Shown here: positions 13,432 through 27,903 of the stretch, piece after piece | Numbering within the stretch: position 1 is the stretch's first letter | How the letters are laid out: each line of letters begins with the position of its first letter | Origin: Bombus terrestris | Lineage: Eukaryota; Arthropoda; Insecta; Hymenoptera; Apidae | Direction: 5' to 3' | NCBI RefSeq assembly: GCF_910591885.1 | Contig: NW_025963556.1 | Coordinates: 3,038,001-3,102,000, forward strand | Length of the DNA: 64,000 bases | Notes under the pieces: model-generated | Told to the model about the DNA's origin: nothing | The model's input: only the letters and a program-made list of their open reading frames with translations | Database searches by the model: none | Made by a program: the position numbers and the translations under genes

Positions 13432-14781
13432 TTATGTTACTTTATGACATATGACGTCATGTAGTATTACTTTATGACGTATGACGTCATGTAGTATTAC
13501 TTTATGACGTATGACGTCATGTAGTATTACTTTATGACGTATGACGTCATGTAGTATTACTTTATGACGTATGACGTCATGTAGTATTATGTTATAACAT
13601 ATGCCGTCATGTAGTATTACGTTAAAACATATGACGTCATGTAGTATTACGATATAACGTACAGCGTTATATAGAATTACGATATAACGCACAACGTTAT
13701 GTCGTATTACGTTATACCGTATGACGTTATATTGTGTTACTTTATGACGTATGACGTCATGTAGTATTACTTTATGACGTATGACGTCATGTAGTATTAT
13801 GTTATAACGTATGACGTCATGTAGTATTACGTTATAACATATGACGTCATGTAGTAATACGATATAACGTACAACGTTATATAGAATTACGATATAACGC
13901 ACAACGTTGTGTCGTATTACGTTATAACTTATCATGTCATGTAGTATTACGTTATAGCGTATGACGTCATGTACTATTACGTTATTACGAATTTCGTAAT
14001 ATTGTGTTACTTTATGACGTATGACGTCATGTAGTATTATTTTATGACGTATGACGTCATGTAGTATTACTTTATGACGTATGACGTCATGTAGTATTAC
14101 TTTATGACGTATGACGTCATGTAGTATTAGGTTATAACGTATGACGTTATGTATTATTACGATATAACGTATGACGTTAAGCAGTATTAGGTTATAACGT
14201 ATGACGTTATGTAGTATTAGGTTATAACGTATGACGTAATGTAGTTTTACGTTACAACGTATGACGTTATGTAGTATTACGTTACCACGAATAACGTTAT
14301 ATTGTGTTACTTTATAACGTGTGACCTTTTGTTGTATCACGTTATAACGTATAAAGACATGTAGTATTACGTTGTAACGTATGACGTCATGTAGTATTAC
14401 TTTATAACATATGCCGTCATGTAGTATTACGTTATAACATATGACGTCATGTAGTATTACGATATAACATACAGCGTTATATAGAATTACGATATAACGC
14501 ACAACGTTATGTCGTATTACGTTATACCGTATGACGTTATATTGTGTTACTTTATGACGTATGCCGTCATGTAGTATTACGTTATAACATATGACGTCAT
14601 GTAGTAATACGATATAACGTACAACGTTACATAGAATTACGATATAACGCACAACGTTATGTCGTATTACGTTATAACGTATCATGTCATGTAGTATTAT
14701 GTTATAACGAATGACGTTATGGAGTATTACGTTATAACGTATGACGTCATGTGGTATTACGTTATTACGAATAACGTTATA
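13432..14781 (+). repeat. Higher-order unit, 1350 bp
   Basis: The same unit recurs with identical length at 49693 and 57762, and one monomer longer (1380 bp) at 26239. It holds diverged monomers such as GTTAAAACAT near 13621 and GTTACCACG near 14281, with only short canonical stretches. Confidence 0.9.
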
Positions 14782-15066
14782 TTATGTTACGTCATGTAGT
14801 ATTACTTTATGACGTGTGACGTCATGTAGTATTACTTTGTGACGTATGACGTCATGTAGTATTACTTTATGACGTATGACGTCATGTAGTATTACTTTAT
14901 GACGTATGACGTCATGTAGTATTTCGTTATAACGTATGACGTTATGCAGTATTACGATATAACGTATGACGTTATGCGGTATTAGGTTATAACGTATGAC
15001 GTTATGGAGTATTTCGTTATAACGTATGACGTCATGTGGTATTACGTTATTACGAATAACGTTATA
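14782..15066 (+). repeat. Mini-unit, 285 bp (19 half-units)
   Basis: It is bounded on both sides by A-A half-unit junctions and has an odd number of 15-bp halves. It recurs with identical length at 27619 and 59112. It carries the substitutions ACGTGTGACG and CTTTGTGACG near its left end. Confidence 0.9.
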
Positions 15067-16881
15067 TTATGTTACGTCATGTAGTATTACTTTATCACGT
15101 ATGACGTCATGTAGTATTACGTTATAACATATGACGTCATGTAGTAATACGATATAACGTACAACGTTATATAGAATTACGATATAACGCACAACGTTGT
15201 GTCGTATTACGTTATAACTTATCATGTCATGTAGTATTACGTTATAGCGTATGACGTCATGTACTATTACGTTATTACGAATTTCGTAATATTGTGTTAC
15301 TTTATGACGTATGACGTCATGTAGTATTACTTTATGACGTATGACGTCATGTAGTATTACTTTATGACGTATGACGTCATGTAGTATTACTTTATGACGT
15401 ATGACGTCATGTAGTATTACGATATAACGTACAACGTTATATAGAATTACGATATAACGCACAACGTTATGTCGTATTACGTTATAACATATCATGTCAT
15501 GTAGTATTACGTTATAACGTATGACGTTATGTAGTATTACGTTATTACGAATAACGTTATATTGTGTAACTTTATAACGTATGACCTTATGTTGTATTAC
15601 GTTATAACGTATAAAGACATGTAGTATTACGTTGTAACGTATGACGTCATGTAGTATTACTTTATGACGTATGACGTCATGTAGTATTATGTTATAACAT
15701 ATGCCGTCATGTAGTATTACGTTATAACATATGACGTCATGTAATATTACGATATAACGTACAGCGTTATATAGAATTACGATATAACGCACAACGTTAT
15801 GTCGTATTACGTTATAACGTATCATGTCATGTAGTATTACGTTATTACGAATAACGTTATATTGTGTTACCTTATAACGTGTGACCTTTTGTTGTATTAC
15901 GTTATAACGTATAAAGACATGTAGTATTACGTTGTAACGTATGACGTCATGTAGTATTACTTTATGACGTATGACGTCATGTAGTATTATGTTATAACAT
16001 ATGCCGTCATGTAGTATTACGTTATAACATATGACGTCATGTAATATTACGATATAACGTACAGCGTTATATAGAATTACGATATAACGCACAACGTTAT
16101 GTCGTATTACGTTATACCGTATGACGTTATATTGTGTTACTTTATGACGTATGACATCATGTAGTATTACTTTATGACGTATGCCGTCATGTAGTATTAC
16201 GTTATAACATATGACGTCATGTAGTAATACGATATAACGTACAACGTTATATAGAATTACGATATAACGCACAACGTTATGTCGTATTACGTTATAACGT
16301 ATCATGTCATGTAGTATTACGTTATTACGAATAACGTTATATTGTGTTACCTTATAACGTGTGACCTTTTGTTGTATTACGTTATAACGTATAAAGACAT
16401 GTAGTATTACGTTGTAACGTATGACGTCATGTAGTATTACTTTATGACGTATGACGTCATGTAGTATTATGTTATAACATATGCCGTCATGTAGTATTAC
16501 GTTATAACATATGACGTCATGTAATATTACGATATAACGTACAGCGTTATATAGAATTACGATATAACGCACAACGTTATGTCGTATTACGTTATACCGT
16601 ATGACGTTATATTGTGTTACTTTATGACGTATGACGTCATGTAGTATTACTTTATGACGTATGCCGTCATTTAGTATTACGTTATAACATATGACGTCAT
16701 GTAGTAATACGATATAACGTACAACGTTATATAGAATTACGATATATCGCACAACGTTATGTCGTATTACGTTATAACGTATCATGTCATGTAGTATTAC
16801 GTTATAACGAATGACGTTATGGAGTATTACGTTATAACGTATGACGCCATGTGGTATTACGTTATTACGAATAACGTTATA
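15067..16881 (+). repeat. Higher-order unit, 1815 bp
   Basis: An A-A junction is followed by the diagnostic CTTTATCACG monomer. The right two thirds carry the 480-bp block repeats with anchors near 15703, 16183 and 16663. An equal-length copy lies at 27904, offset 12837 bp. Confidence 0.9.
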
Positions 16882-17882
16882 TTATGTTACTTTATGACAT
16901 ATGACGTCATGTAGTATTACTTTATGACGTATGACGTCATGTAGTATTACTTTATGACGTATGACGTCATGTAGTATTACTTTATGACGTATGACGTCAT
17001 GTAGTATTTCGTTATAACGTATGACGTTATGCAGTATTACGATATAACGTATGACGGTATGCAGTATTACGTTATAACGTATGACGTTATGCAGTATTAC
17101 GATATAACGTATGACGGTATGCAGTATTACGTTATAACGTATGACGTTATGCAGTATTACGTTATAACGTATGACGTTATGTATTAGTACGATATAACGT
17201 ATGACGTTATGCAGTATGAGGTTATAGCGTATGACGTCATGTAGTTTTGCGTTATAACGTATGACGTCATGTAGTATTACGATATAACGTACAACGTTAT
17301 GCAGTATTAGGTTATAACGTATGACGTTATGGAGTATTACGTTATTACGTATGACGTCATGTGGTATTACGTTATTACGAATAACGTTATATTGTGTTAT
17401 TTTATAACGTATGACCTTATGTTGTATTACGTTATAACATATGACGTCATGTAGTATTACTATATAACGTACAACGTTATATAGAATTACGATATAACGC
17501 ACAACGTTATGTCGTATTACGTTATAACTTATCATGTCATGTAGTATTACGTTATAACGTATGACGTTATGTAGTATTACGTTATTACGAATAACGTTAT
17601 ATTGTGTAACTTTATAACGTATGACCTTACGTTGTATTACGTTATAACGTATAAAGACATGTAGTATTACGTTATAACGTATGACGTCATGTGGTATTAC
17701 GTTATTACGAATATCGTAATACTGTATTACTTTATGACGTATGACGTCATGTAGTGTTACGTTATAATGTATGACGTTATGTAGCATTACGGTATTACGA
17801 ATAAGGTTGTATTGTGTTACTTTATGACGTATGACGTTATGTAGTGTTACGTTATAACGTATGACGCCGTGTAGTATTACGT

Positions 17883-17892
17883 TATAAGTATA
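17883..17892 (+). other. 1-bp register slip, subtype a
   Basis: Same deletion, followed by ACGTTATG. Spacing from the previous copy is 5519 bp. Confidence 0.93.
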
Positions 17893-18000
17893 ACGTTATG
17901 TAGTATCACGTTATAGCGTATGACGTCATGTAGTATTACGTTATTACGAATATCGTAATATTGTGTTACTTTATGACGTATGACGTCATGTCATATTGCT

Positions 18001-18510
18001 TTATGACGTATGACGTCATGTAGTATTACTTTATGACGTATGACGTCATGTAGTATTACTTTATGACGTATGACGTCATGTAGTATTACTTTATGACGTA
18101 TGACGTCATGTAGTATTACTTTATGACGTATGACGTCATGTAGTATTACTTTATGACGTATGACGTCATGTAGTATTACTTTATGACGTATGACGTCATG
18201 TAGTATTACTTTATGACGTATGACGTCATGTAGTATTACTTTATGACGTATGACGTCATGTAGTATTACTTTATGACGTATGACGTCATGTAGTATTACT
18301 TTATGACGTATGACGTCATGTAGTATTACTTTATGACGTATGACGTCATGTAGTATTACTTTATGACGTATGACGTCATGTAGTATTACTTTATGACGTA
18401 TGACGTCATGTAGTATTACTTTATGACGTATGACGTCATGTAGTATTACTTTATGACGTATGACGTCATGTAGTATTACTTTATGACGTATGACGTCATG
18501 TAGTATTTCG
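18001..18510 (+). repeat. Canonical run, 17 monomers
   Basis: This is the longest uniform run in the window. No substitution is seen until the final monomer (TATTTCG), which marks the exit into diverged sequence. Confidence 0.95.
18001..18510. promoter_or_regulatory. Dense CRE-like palindromes (representative block)
   Basis: Each canonical monomer contains ATGACGTCAT, whose core TGACGTCA is the consensus CRE/ATF site for bZIP proteins in animals and fungi and a C-box/TGA-type site in plants. Here 17 copies occur at exact 30-bp spacing. The sites are seen directly. Binding or regulatory function is not shown, and no gene is nearby to be regulated. Confidence 0.45.
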
Positions 18511-19580
18511 TTATAACGTATGACGTTATGCAGTATTACGATATAACGTATGACGTTATGCAGTATTAGGATATAACGTATGACGTCATGTAGTATTACT
18601 TTATGACGTATGACGTCATGTAGTATTACTTTATAACGTATGACGTCATGTAGTATTTCCTTATAACGTATGACGTTATGTAGTATTACGATATAACGTA
18701 TGACGTTATGCAGTACTACGTTATAACGTATGACGTTATGTAGTGTTACGTTATAACGTATGACGTTATGTATTAGTACGATATAACGTATGACGTTATG
18801 CAGTATGAGGTTATAACGTATGACGTCATGTAGTTTTGCGTTATAACGTATGACGTCATGTAGTATTAGGTTATAACGTATGCCGTCATGTAGTATTACG
18901 TTATAACATATGACGTCATGTAGTAATACGATATAACGTACAACGTTATATAGAATTACGATATAACGCACAACGTTATGTCGTATTACGTTATAACGTA
19001 TCATGTCATGTAGTATTACGTTATTACGAATAACGTTATATTGTGTTACCTTATAACGTGTGACCTTTTGTTGTATTACGTTATAACGTATAAAGGCATG
19101 TAGTATTACGTTGTAACGTATGACGTCATGTAGTATTACTTTATGACGTATGACGTCATGTAGTATTATGCTATAACATATGCCGTCATGTAGTAGTACG
19201 TTATAACATATGACGTCATGTAATATTACGATATAACGTACAGCGTTATATAGAATTACGATATAACGCACAACGTTATGTCGTATTACGTTATACCGTA
19301 TGACGTTATATTGTGTTACTTTATGACGTATGACGTCATGTAGTATTACTTTATGACGTATGCCGTAATGTAGTATTACGTTATAACATATGACGTCATG
19401 TAGTAATACGATATAACGTACAACGTTATATAGAATTACGATATATCGCACAACGTTATGTCGTATTACGTTATAACGTATCATGTCATGTAGTATTACG
19501 TTATAACGAATGACGTTATGGAGTATTACGTTATAACGTATGACGCCATGTGGTATTACGTTATTACGAATAACGTTATA

Positions 19581-22489
19581 TTATGTTACTTTATGACATA
19601 TGACGTCATGTAGTATTACTTTATGACGTATGACGTCATGTAGTATTACTTTATGACGTATGACGTCATGTAGTATTACTTTATGACGTATGACGTCATG
19701 TAGTATTACTTTATGACGTATGACGTTATGTAGTGTTACGTTATAACGTATGACGTTATGTATTAGTACGATATAACGTATGACGTTATGCAGTATGAGG
19801 TTATAACGTATGACGTCATGTAGTTTTGCGTTATAACGTATGACGTCATGTAGTATTAGGTTATAACGTATGCCGTCATGTAGTATTACGTTATAACATA
19901 TGACGTCATGTAGTAATACGATATAACGTACAACGTTATATAGAATTACGATATAACGCACAACGTTTTGTCGTATTACGTTATAACGTATCATGTCATG
20001 TAGTATTACGTTATTACGAATAACGTTATATTGTGTTACCTTATAACGTGTGACCTTTTGTTGTATTACGTTATAACGTATAAAGACATGTAGTATTACG
20101 TTGTAACGTATGACGTCATGTAGTATTACTTTATGACGTATGACGTCATGTAGTATTATGTTATAACATATGCCGTCATGTAGTATTACGTTATAACATA
20201 TGACGTCATGTAATATTACGATATAACGTACAGCGTTATATAGAATTACGATATAACGCACAACGTTATGTCGTATTACGTTATACCGTATGACGTTATA
20301 TTGTGTTACTTTATGACGTATGGCGTCATGTAGTATTACTTTATGACGTATGACGTCATGTAGTATTACTTTATGACGTATGACGTCATGTAGTATTACT
20401 TTATGACGTATGACGTCATGTAGTATTACTTTATGACGTATGACGTCATGTAGTATTACTTTATGACATATGACGTCATGTAGCATTACTTTATGACGTA
20501 TGACGTCATGTAGCATTACTTTATGACGTATGACGTCATGTAGTATTTCGTTATAACGTATGACGTTATGCAGTATTACGATATAACGTATGACGTTATG
20601 CAGTATTAGGTTATAACGTATGACGTCATGTAGTATTACTTTATGACGTATGACGTCATGTAGTATTACTTTATGACGTATGACGTCATGTAGTATTTCG
20701 TTTTAACGTACAACGTTATATAGAATTACGATATAACGCACAACGTTATGTCGTATTACGTTATAACTTATCATGTCATGTAGTATTACGTTATAACGTA
20801 TGACGTTATGTAGTATTACGTTATTACGAATAACGTTATATTGTGTAACTTTATAACGTATGACCTTATGTTGTATTACGTTATAACGTATAAAGACATG
20901 TAGTATTACGTTATAACGTATGACGTCATGTGGTATTACGTTATTACGAATATCGTAATATTGTATTACTTTATGACGTATGACGTCATGTAGTATTACT
21001 ATATGACGTATGACGTCATGTAGTATTACTATATGACGTATGACGTCATGTAGTATTACTATATGACGTATGACGTCATGTAGTATTACTATATGACGTA
21101 TGACGTCATGTAGTATTAGGTTATAACGTATGAAGTTATGTATTATTACGATATAACGTATGACGTTAAGCAGTATTAGGTTATAACGTATGACGTTATG
21201 TAGTATTAGGTTATAACGTATGGCGTTATGTAGTATTACGATATAACGTATGACGTTATGCACTACTACGTTATAACGTATGACGTTATGTAGTGTTACG
21301 TTATAATGTATGACGTTATGTAGCATTACGGTATTTCGAACAACGTTGTATTGTGTTACTTTATAACGTATGACGTTATGTAGTGTTACGTTATAACGTA
21401 TGACGCCGTGTAGTATTACGTTATAAGTATAACATTATGTAGTATCACGTTATAGCGTATGACGTCATGTAGTATTACGTTATTACGAATATCGTAATAT
21501 TGTGTTACTTTATGACGTATGACGTCATGTAGTATTACTTTATAACGTATGACGTCATGTAGTATTTCCTTATAACGTATGACGTTATGTAGTATTACGA
21601 TATAACGTATGACGTTATGCAGTACTACGTTATAACGTATGACGTTATGTAGTGTTACGTTATAACGTATGACGTTATGTATTAGTACGATATAACGTAT
21701 GACGTTATGCAGTATGAGGTTATAACGTATGACGTCATGTAGTTTTGCGTTATAACGTATGACGTCATGTAGTATTAGGTTATAACGTATGCCGTCATGT
21801 AGTATTACGTTATAACATATGACGTCATGTAGTAATACGATATAACGTACAACGTTATATAGAATTACGATATAACGCACAACGTTATGTCGTATTACGT
21901 TATAACGTATCATGTCATGTAGTATTACGTTATTACGAATAACGTTATATTGTGTTACCTTATAACGTGTGACCTTTTGTTGTATTACGTTATAACGTAT
22001 AAAGACATGTAGTATTACGTTGTAACGTATGACGTCATGTAGTATTACTTTATGACGTATGACGTCATGTAGTATTATGCTATAACATATGCCGTCATGT
22101 AGTAGTACGTTATAACATATGACGTCATGTATTATTACGATATAACGTACAGCGTTATATAGAATTACGATATAACGCACAACGTTATGTCGTATTACGT
22201 TATACCGTATGACGTTATATTGTGTTACTTTATGACGTATGACGTCATGTAGTATTACTTTATGACGTATGCCGCAATGTAGTATTACGTTATAACATAT
22301 GACGTCATGTAGTAATACGATATAACGTACAACGTTATATAGAATTACGATATATCGCACAACGTTATGTCGTATTACGTTATAACGTATCATGTCATGT
22401 AGTATTACGTTATAACGAATGACGTTATGTAGTATTACGTTATAACGTATGACGCCATGTGGTATTACGTTATTACGAATAACGTTATA
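19581..22489 (+). repeat. Higher-order unit, 2909 bp, with register slip
   Basis: This is the second half of the 5.6-kb segment. The same 2909-bp length recurs at 37787 and 43485. Four tandem CTATATGAC monomers lie at 20999-21118, where the later copies instead carry two such monomers and an inverted one. The slip is at 21422-21431. Confidence 0.92.
21422..21431 (+). other. 1-bp register slip, subtype b
   Basis: Same deletion, followed by ACATTATG. Spacing from the previous copy is 3539 bp. Confidence 0.93.
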
Positions 22490-23929
22490 TTATGTTACTT
22501 TATGACATATGACGTCATGTAGTATTACTTTATGACGTATGACGTCATGTAGTATTACTTTATGACGTATGACGTCATGTAGTATTACTTTATGACGTAT
22601 GACGTCATGTAGTATTACTTTATGACGTATGACGTTATGTAGTGTTACGTTATAACGTATGACGTTATGTATTAGTACGATATAACGTATGACGTTATGC
22701 AGTATGAGGTTATAACGTATGACGTCATGTAGTTTTGCGTTATAACGTATGACGTCATGTAGTATTACTTTATGACGTATGACGTCATGTAGTATTACTT
22801 TATGACGTATGACGTCATGTAGTATTACTTTATGACGTATGACGTTATGTAGTGTTACGTTATAACGTATGACGTTATGTATTAGTACGATATAACGTAT
22901 GACGTTATGCAGTATGAGGTTATAACGTATGACGTCATGTAGTTTTGCGTTATGACGTATGACGTCATGTAGTATTACTTTATGACGTATGACGTCATGT
23001 AGTATTACTTTATGACGTATGACGTCATGTAGTATTACTTTATGACGTATGACGTCATGTAGTATTACTTTATGACGTATGACGTTATGTAGTGTTACGT
23101 TATAACGTATGACGTTATGTATTAGTACGATATAACGTATGACGTTATGCAGTATGAGGTTATAACGTATGACGTCATGTAGTTTTGCGTTATAACGTAT
23201 GACGTCATGTAGTATTAGGTTATAACGTATGCCGTCATGTAGTATTACGTTATAACATATGACGTCATGTAGTAATACGATATAACGTACAACGTTATAT
23301 AGAATTACGATATAACGCACAACGTTATGTCGTATTACGTTATAACGTATCATGTCATGTAGTATTACGTTTTTACGAATAACGTTATATTGTGTTACCT
23401 TATAACGTGTGACCTTTTGTTGTATTACGTTATAACGTATAAAGACATGTAGTATTACGTTGTAACGTATGACGTCATGTAGTATTACTTTATGACGTAT
23501 GACGTCATGTAGTATTATGTTATAACATATGCCGTCATGTAGTATTACGTTATAACATATGACGTCATGTAATATTACGATATAACGTACAGCGTTATAT
23601 AGAATTACGATATAACGCACAACGTTATGTCGTATTACGTTATACCGTATGACGTTATATTGTGTTACTTTATGACGTATGGCGTCATGTAGTATTACTT
23701 TATGACGTATGCCGTCATGTAGTATTACGTTATAATATATGACGTCATGTAGTAATACGATATAACGTACAACGTTATATAGAATTACGATATAACGCAC
23801 AACGTTATGTCGTATTACGTTATAACGTATCATGTCATGTAGTATTACGTTATAACGAATGACGTTATGGAGTATTACGTTATAACGTATGACGCCATGT
23901 GGTATTACGTTATTACGAATAACGTTATA
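22490..23929 (+). repeat. Short unit opening super-unit II, 1440 bp
   Basis: It is related to the units at 9893, 46394 and 54403 and shares their TATAATATATG marker. It is enlarged by a local triplication of a diverged block, with copies starting at 22631, 22841 and 23081, where the units at 46394 and 54403 have one copy. Confidence 0.92.
22631..23200 (+). repeat. Local triplication of a diverged block
   Basis: The marker GACGTTATGTAGTGTTACG occurs at 22631, 22841 and 23081. Spacings are 210 and 240 bp, i.e. 7 and 8 monomers. Each copy continues through GTATTAGTACG and GTATGAGG and ends in canonical monomers. Confidence 0.92.
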
Positions 23930-23939
23930 TTATGTTACT

Positions 23940-24295
23940 TTATGACATATGACGTCATGTAGTATTACTTTATGACGTATGACGTCATGTAGTATTACTT
24001 TATGACGTATGACGTCATGTAGTATTACTTTATGACGTATGACGTCATGTAGTATTACTTTATGACGTATGACGTCATGTAGTATTACTTTATGACGTAT
24101 GACGTCATGTAGTATTACTTTATGACGTATGACGTCATGTAGTATTACTTTATGACGTATGACGTCATGTAGTATTACTTTATGACGTATGACGTCATGT
24201 AGTATTACTTTATGACGTATGACGTCATGTAGTATTACTTTATGACGTATGACGTCATGTAGCATTACTTTATGACGTATGACGTCATGTAGTAT
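23940..24295 (+). repeat. Canonical run, about 12 monomers
   Basis: This is the counterpart of 11131-11490 in super-unit II, with the same copy number and the same GTAGCATT variant near the right end. Confidence 0.93.
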
Positions 24296-25170
24296 TTCGT
24301 TATAACGTATGACGTTATGCAGTATTACGATATAACGTATGACGTTATGCAGTATTAGGTTATAACGTATGACGTCATGTAGTATTACTTTATGACGTAT
24401 GACGTCATGTAGTATTACTTTATGACGTATGACGTCATGTAGTATTACTTTATGACGTATGACGTCATGTAGTATTTCGTTTTAACGTACAACGTTATAT
24501 AGAATTACGATATAACGCACAACGTTATGTCGTATTACGTTATAACTTATCATGTCATGTAGTATTACGTTATAACGTATGACGTTATGTAGTATTACGT
24601 TATTACGAATAACGTTATATTGTGTAACTTTATAACGTATGACCTTATGTTGTATTACGTTATAACGTATAAAGACATGTAGTATTACGTTATAACGTAT
24701 GACGTCATGTGGTATTACGTTATTACGAATATCGTAATATTGTATTACTTTATGACGTATGACGTCATGTAGTATTACTATATGACGTATGACGTCATGT
24801 AGTATTACTATATGACGTATGACGTCATGTAGTATTACTATATGACGTATGACGTCATGTAGTATTAGGTTATAACGTATGAAGTTATGTATTATTACGA
24901 TATAACGTATGACGTTAAGCAGTATTAGGTTATAACGTATGACGTTATGTAGTATTAGGTTATAACGTATGGCGTTATGTAGTATTACGATATAACGTAT
25001 GACGTTATGCACTACTACGTTATAACGTATGACGTTATGTAGTGTTACGTTATAATGTATGACGTTATGTAGCATTACGGTATTTCGAACAACGTTGTAT
25101 TGTGTTACTTTATAACGTATGACGTTATGTAGTGTTACGTTATAACGTATGACGCCGTGTAGTATTACGT

Positions 25171-25180
25171 TATAAGTATA
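25171..25180 (+). other. 1-bp register slip, subtype b
   Basis: Same deletion, followed by ACATTATG. It is 12807 bp from its counterpart at 12364. Confidence 0.93.
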
Positions 25181-26238
25181 ACATTATGTAGTATCACGTT
25201 ATAGCGTATGACGTCATGTAGTATTACGTTATTACGAATATCGTAATATTGTGTTACTTTATGACGTATGACGTCATGTAATATTGCTTTATGACGTATG
25301 ACGTCATGTAGTATTTCCTTATAACGTATGACGTTATGTAGTATTACGATATAACGTATGACGTTATGCAGTACTACGTTATAACGTATGACGTTATGTA
25401 GTGTTACGTTATAACGTATGACGTTATGTATTAGTACGATATAACGTATGACGTTATGCAGTATGAGGTTATAACGTATGACGTCATGTAGTTTTGCGTT
25501 ATAACGTATGACGTCATGTAGTATTAGGTTATAACGTATGCCGTCATGTAGTATTACGTTATAACATATGACGTCATGTAGTAATACGATATAACGTACA
25601 ACGTTATATAGAATTACGATGTAACGCACAACGTTATGTCGTATTACGTTATAACGTATCATGTCATGTAGTATTACGTTATTACGAATAACGTTATATT
25701 GTGTTACCTTATAACGTGTGACCTTTTGTTGTATTACGTTATAACGTATAAAGACATGTAGTATTACGTTGTAACGTATGACGTCATGTAGTATTACTTT
25801 ATGACGTATGACGTCATGTAGTATTATGCTATAACATATGCCGTCATGTAGTAGTACGTTATAACATATGACGTCATGTAATATTACGATATAACGTACA
25901 GCGTTATTTAGAATTACGATATAACGCACAACGTTATGTCGTATTACGTTATACCGTATGACGTTATATTGTGTTACTTTATGACGTATGACGTCATGTA
26001 GTATTACTTTATGACGTATGCCGTAATGTAGTATTACGTTATAACATATGACGTCATGTAGTAATACGATATAACGTACAACGTTATATAGAATTACGAT
26101 ATATCGCACAACGTTATGTCGTATTACGTTATAACGTATCATGTCATGTAGTATTACGTTATAACGAATGACGTTATGGAGTATTACGTTATAACGTATG
26201 ACGCCATGTGGTATTACGTTATTACGAATAACATTATA

Positions 26239-27618
26239 TTATGTTACTTTATGACATATGACGTCATGTAGTATTACTTTATGACGTATGACGTCATGTA
26301 GTATTACTTTATGACGTATGACGTCATGTAGTATTACTTTATGACGTATGACGTCATGTAGTATTTCGTTATAACGTATGACGTCATGTAGTATTATGTT
26401 ATAACATATGCCGTCATGTAGTATTACGTTAAAACATATGACGTCATGTAGTATTACGATATAACGTACAGCGTTATATAGAATTACGATATAACGCACA
26501 ACGTTATGTCGTATTACGTTATACCGTATGACGTTATATTGTGTTACTTTATGACGTATGACGTCATGTAGTATTACTTTATGACGTATGACGTCATGTA
26601 GTATTACTTTATGACGTATGACGTCATGTAGTATTATGTTATAACGTATGACGTCATGTAGTATTACGTTATAACATATGACGTCATGTAGTAATACGAT
26701 ATAACGTACAACGTTATATAGAATTACGATATAACGCACAACGTTGTGTCGTATTACGTTATAACTTATCATGTCATGTAGTATTACGTTATAGCGTATG
26801 ACGTCATGTACTATTACGTTATTACGAATTTCGTAATATTGTGTTACTTTATGACGTATGACGTCATGTAGTATTACTTTATGACGTATGACGTCATGTA
26901 GTATTACTTTATGACGTATGACGTCATGTAGTATTACTTTATGACGTATGACGTCATGTAGTATTAGGTTATAACGTATGACGTTATGTATTATTACGAT
27001 ATAACGTATGACGTTAAGCAGTATTAGGTTATAACGTATGACGTTATGTAGTATTAGGTTATAACGTATGACGTAATGTAGTTTTACGTTACAACGTATG
27101 ACGTTATGTAGTATTACGTTACCACGAATAACGTTATATTGTGTTACTTTATAACGTGTGACCTTTTGTTGTATCACGTTATAACGTATAAAGACATGTA
27201 GTATTACGTTGTAACGTATGACGTCATGTAGTATTACTTTATAACATATGCCGTCATGTAGTATTACGTTATAACATATGACGTCATGTAGTATTACGAT
27301 ATAACATACAGCGTTATATAGAATTACGATATAACGCACAACGTTATGTCGTATTACGTTATACCGTATGACGTTATATTGTGTTACTTTATGACGTATG
27401 CCGTCATGTAGTATTACGTTATAACATATGACGTCATGTAGTAATACGATATAACGTACAACGTTACATAGAATTACGATATAACGCACAACGTTATGTC
27501 GTATTACGTTATAACGTATCATGTCATGTAGTATTATGTTATAACGAATGACGTTATGGAGTATTACGTTATAACGTATGACGTCATGTGGTATTACGTT
27601 ATTACGAATAACGTTATA
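26239..27618 (+). repeat. Higher-order unit, 1380 bp
   Basis: This is a copy of 13432-14781 with one extra 30-bp monomer, which changes the offset between super-units I and II from 12807 to 12837 bp. Confidence 0.92.
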
Positions 27619-27903
27619 TTATGTTACGTCATGTAGTATTACTTTATGACGTGTGACGTCATGTAGTATTACTTTGTGACGTATGACGTCATGTAGTATT
27701 ACTTTATGACGTATGACGTCATGTAGTATTACTTTATGACGTATGACGTCATGTAGTATTTCGTTATAACGTATGACGTTATGCAGTATTACGATATAAC
27801 GTATGACGTTATGCGGTATTAGGTTATAACGTATGACGTTATGGAGTATTACGTTATAACGTATGACGTCATGTGGTATTACGTTATTACGAATAACGTT
27901 ATA
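27619..27903 (+). repeat. Mini-unit, 285 bp
   Basis: This is a near-identical copy of 14782-15066, bounded by A-A half-unit junctions and carrying the same ACGTGTGACG and CTTTGTGACG variants. Confidence 0.92.

Larger units (their letters stand above)
16882..19580 (+). repeat. Higher-order unit, 2699 bp, with register slip
   Basis: This is the first half of the 5.6-kb segment. Compared with the units at 30559, 35028 and 40696 it lacks 120 bp (four monomers) near 17440. After the slip at 17883-17892 it has the longest canonical run in the window, 17 copies at 18001-18510. Confidence 0.9.
23930..26238 (+). repeat. Higher-order unit, 2309 bp, with register slip
   Basis: This is a copy of 11123-13431 at an offset of 12807 bp. 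It contains about 12 canonical monomers, three CTATATGAC monomers (24778-24867), and the slip at 25171-25180. Confidence 0.93.
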
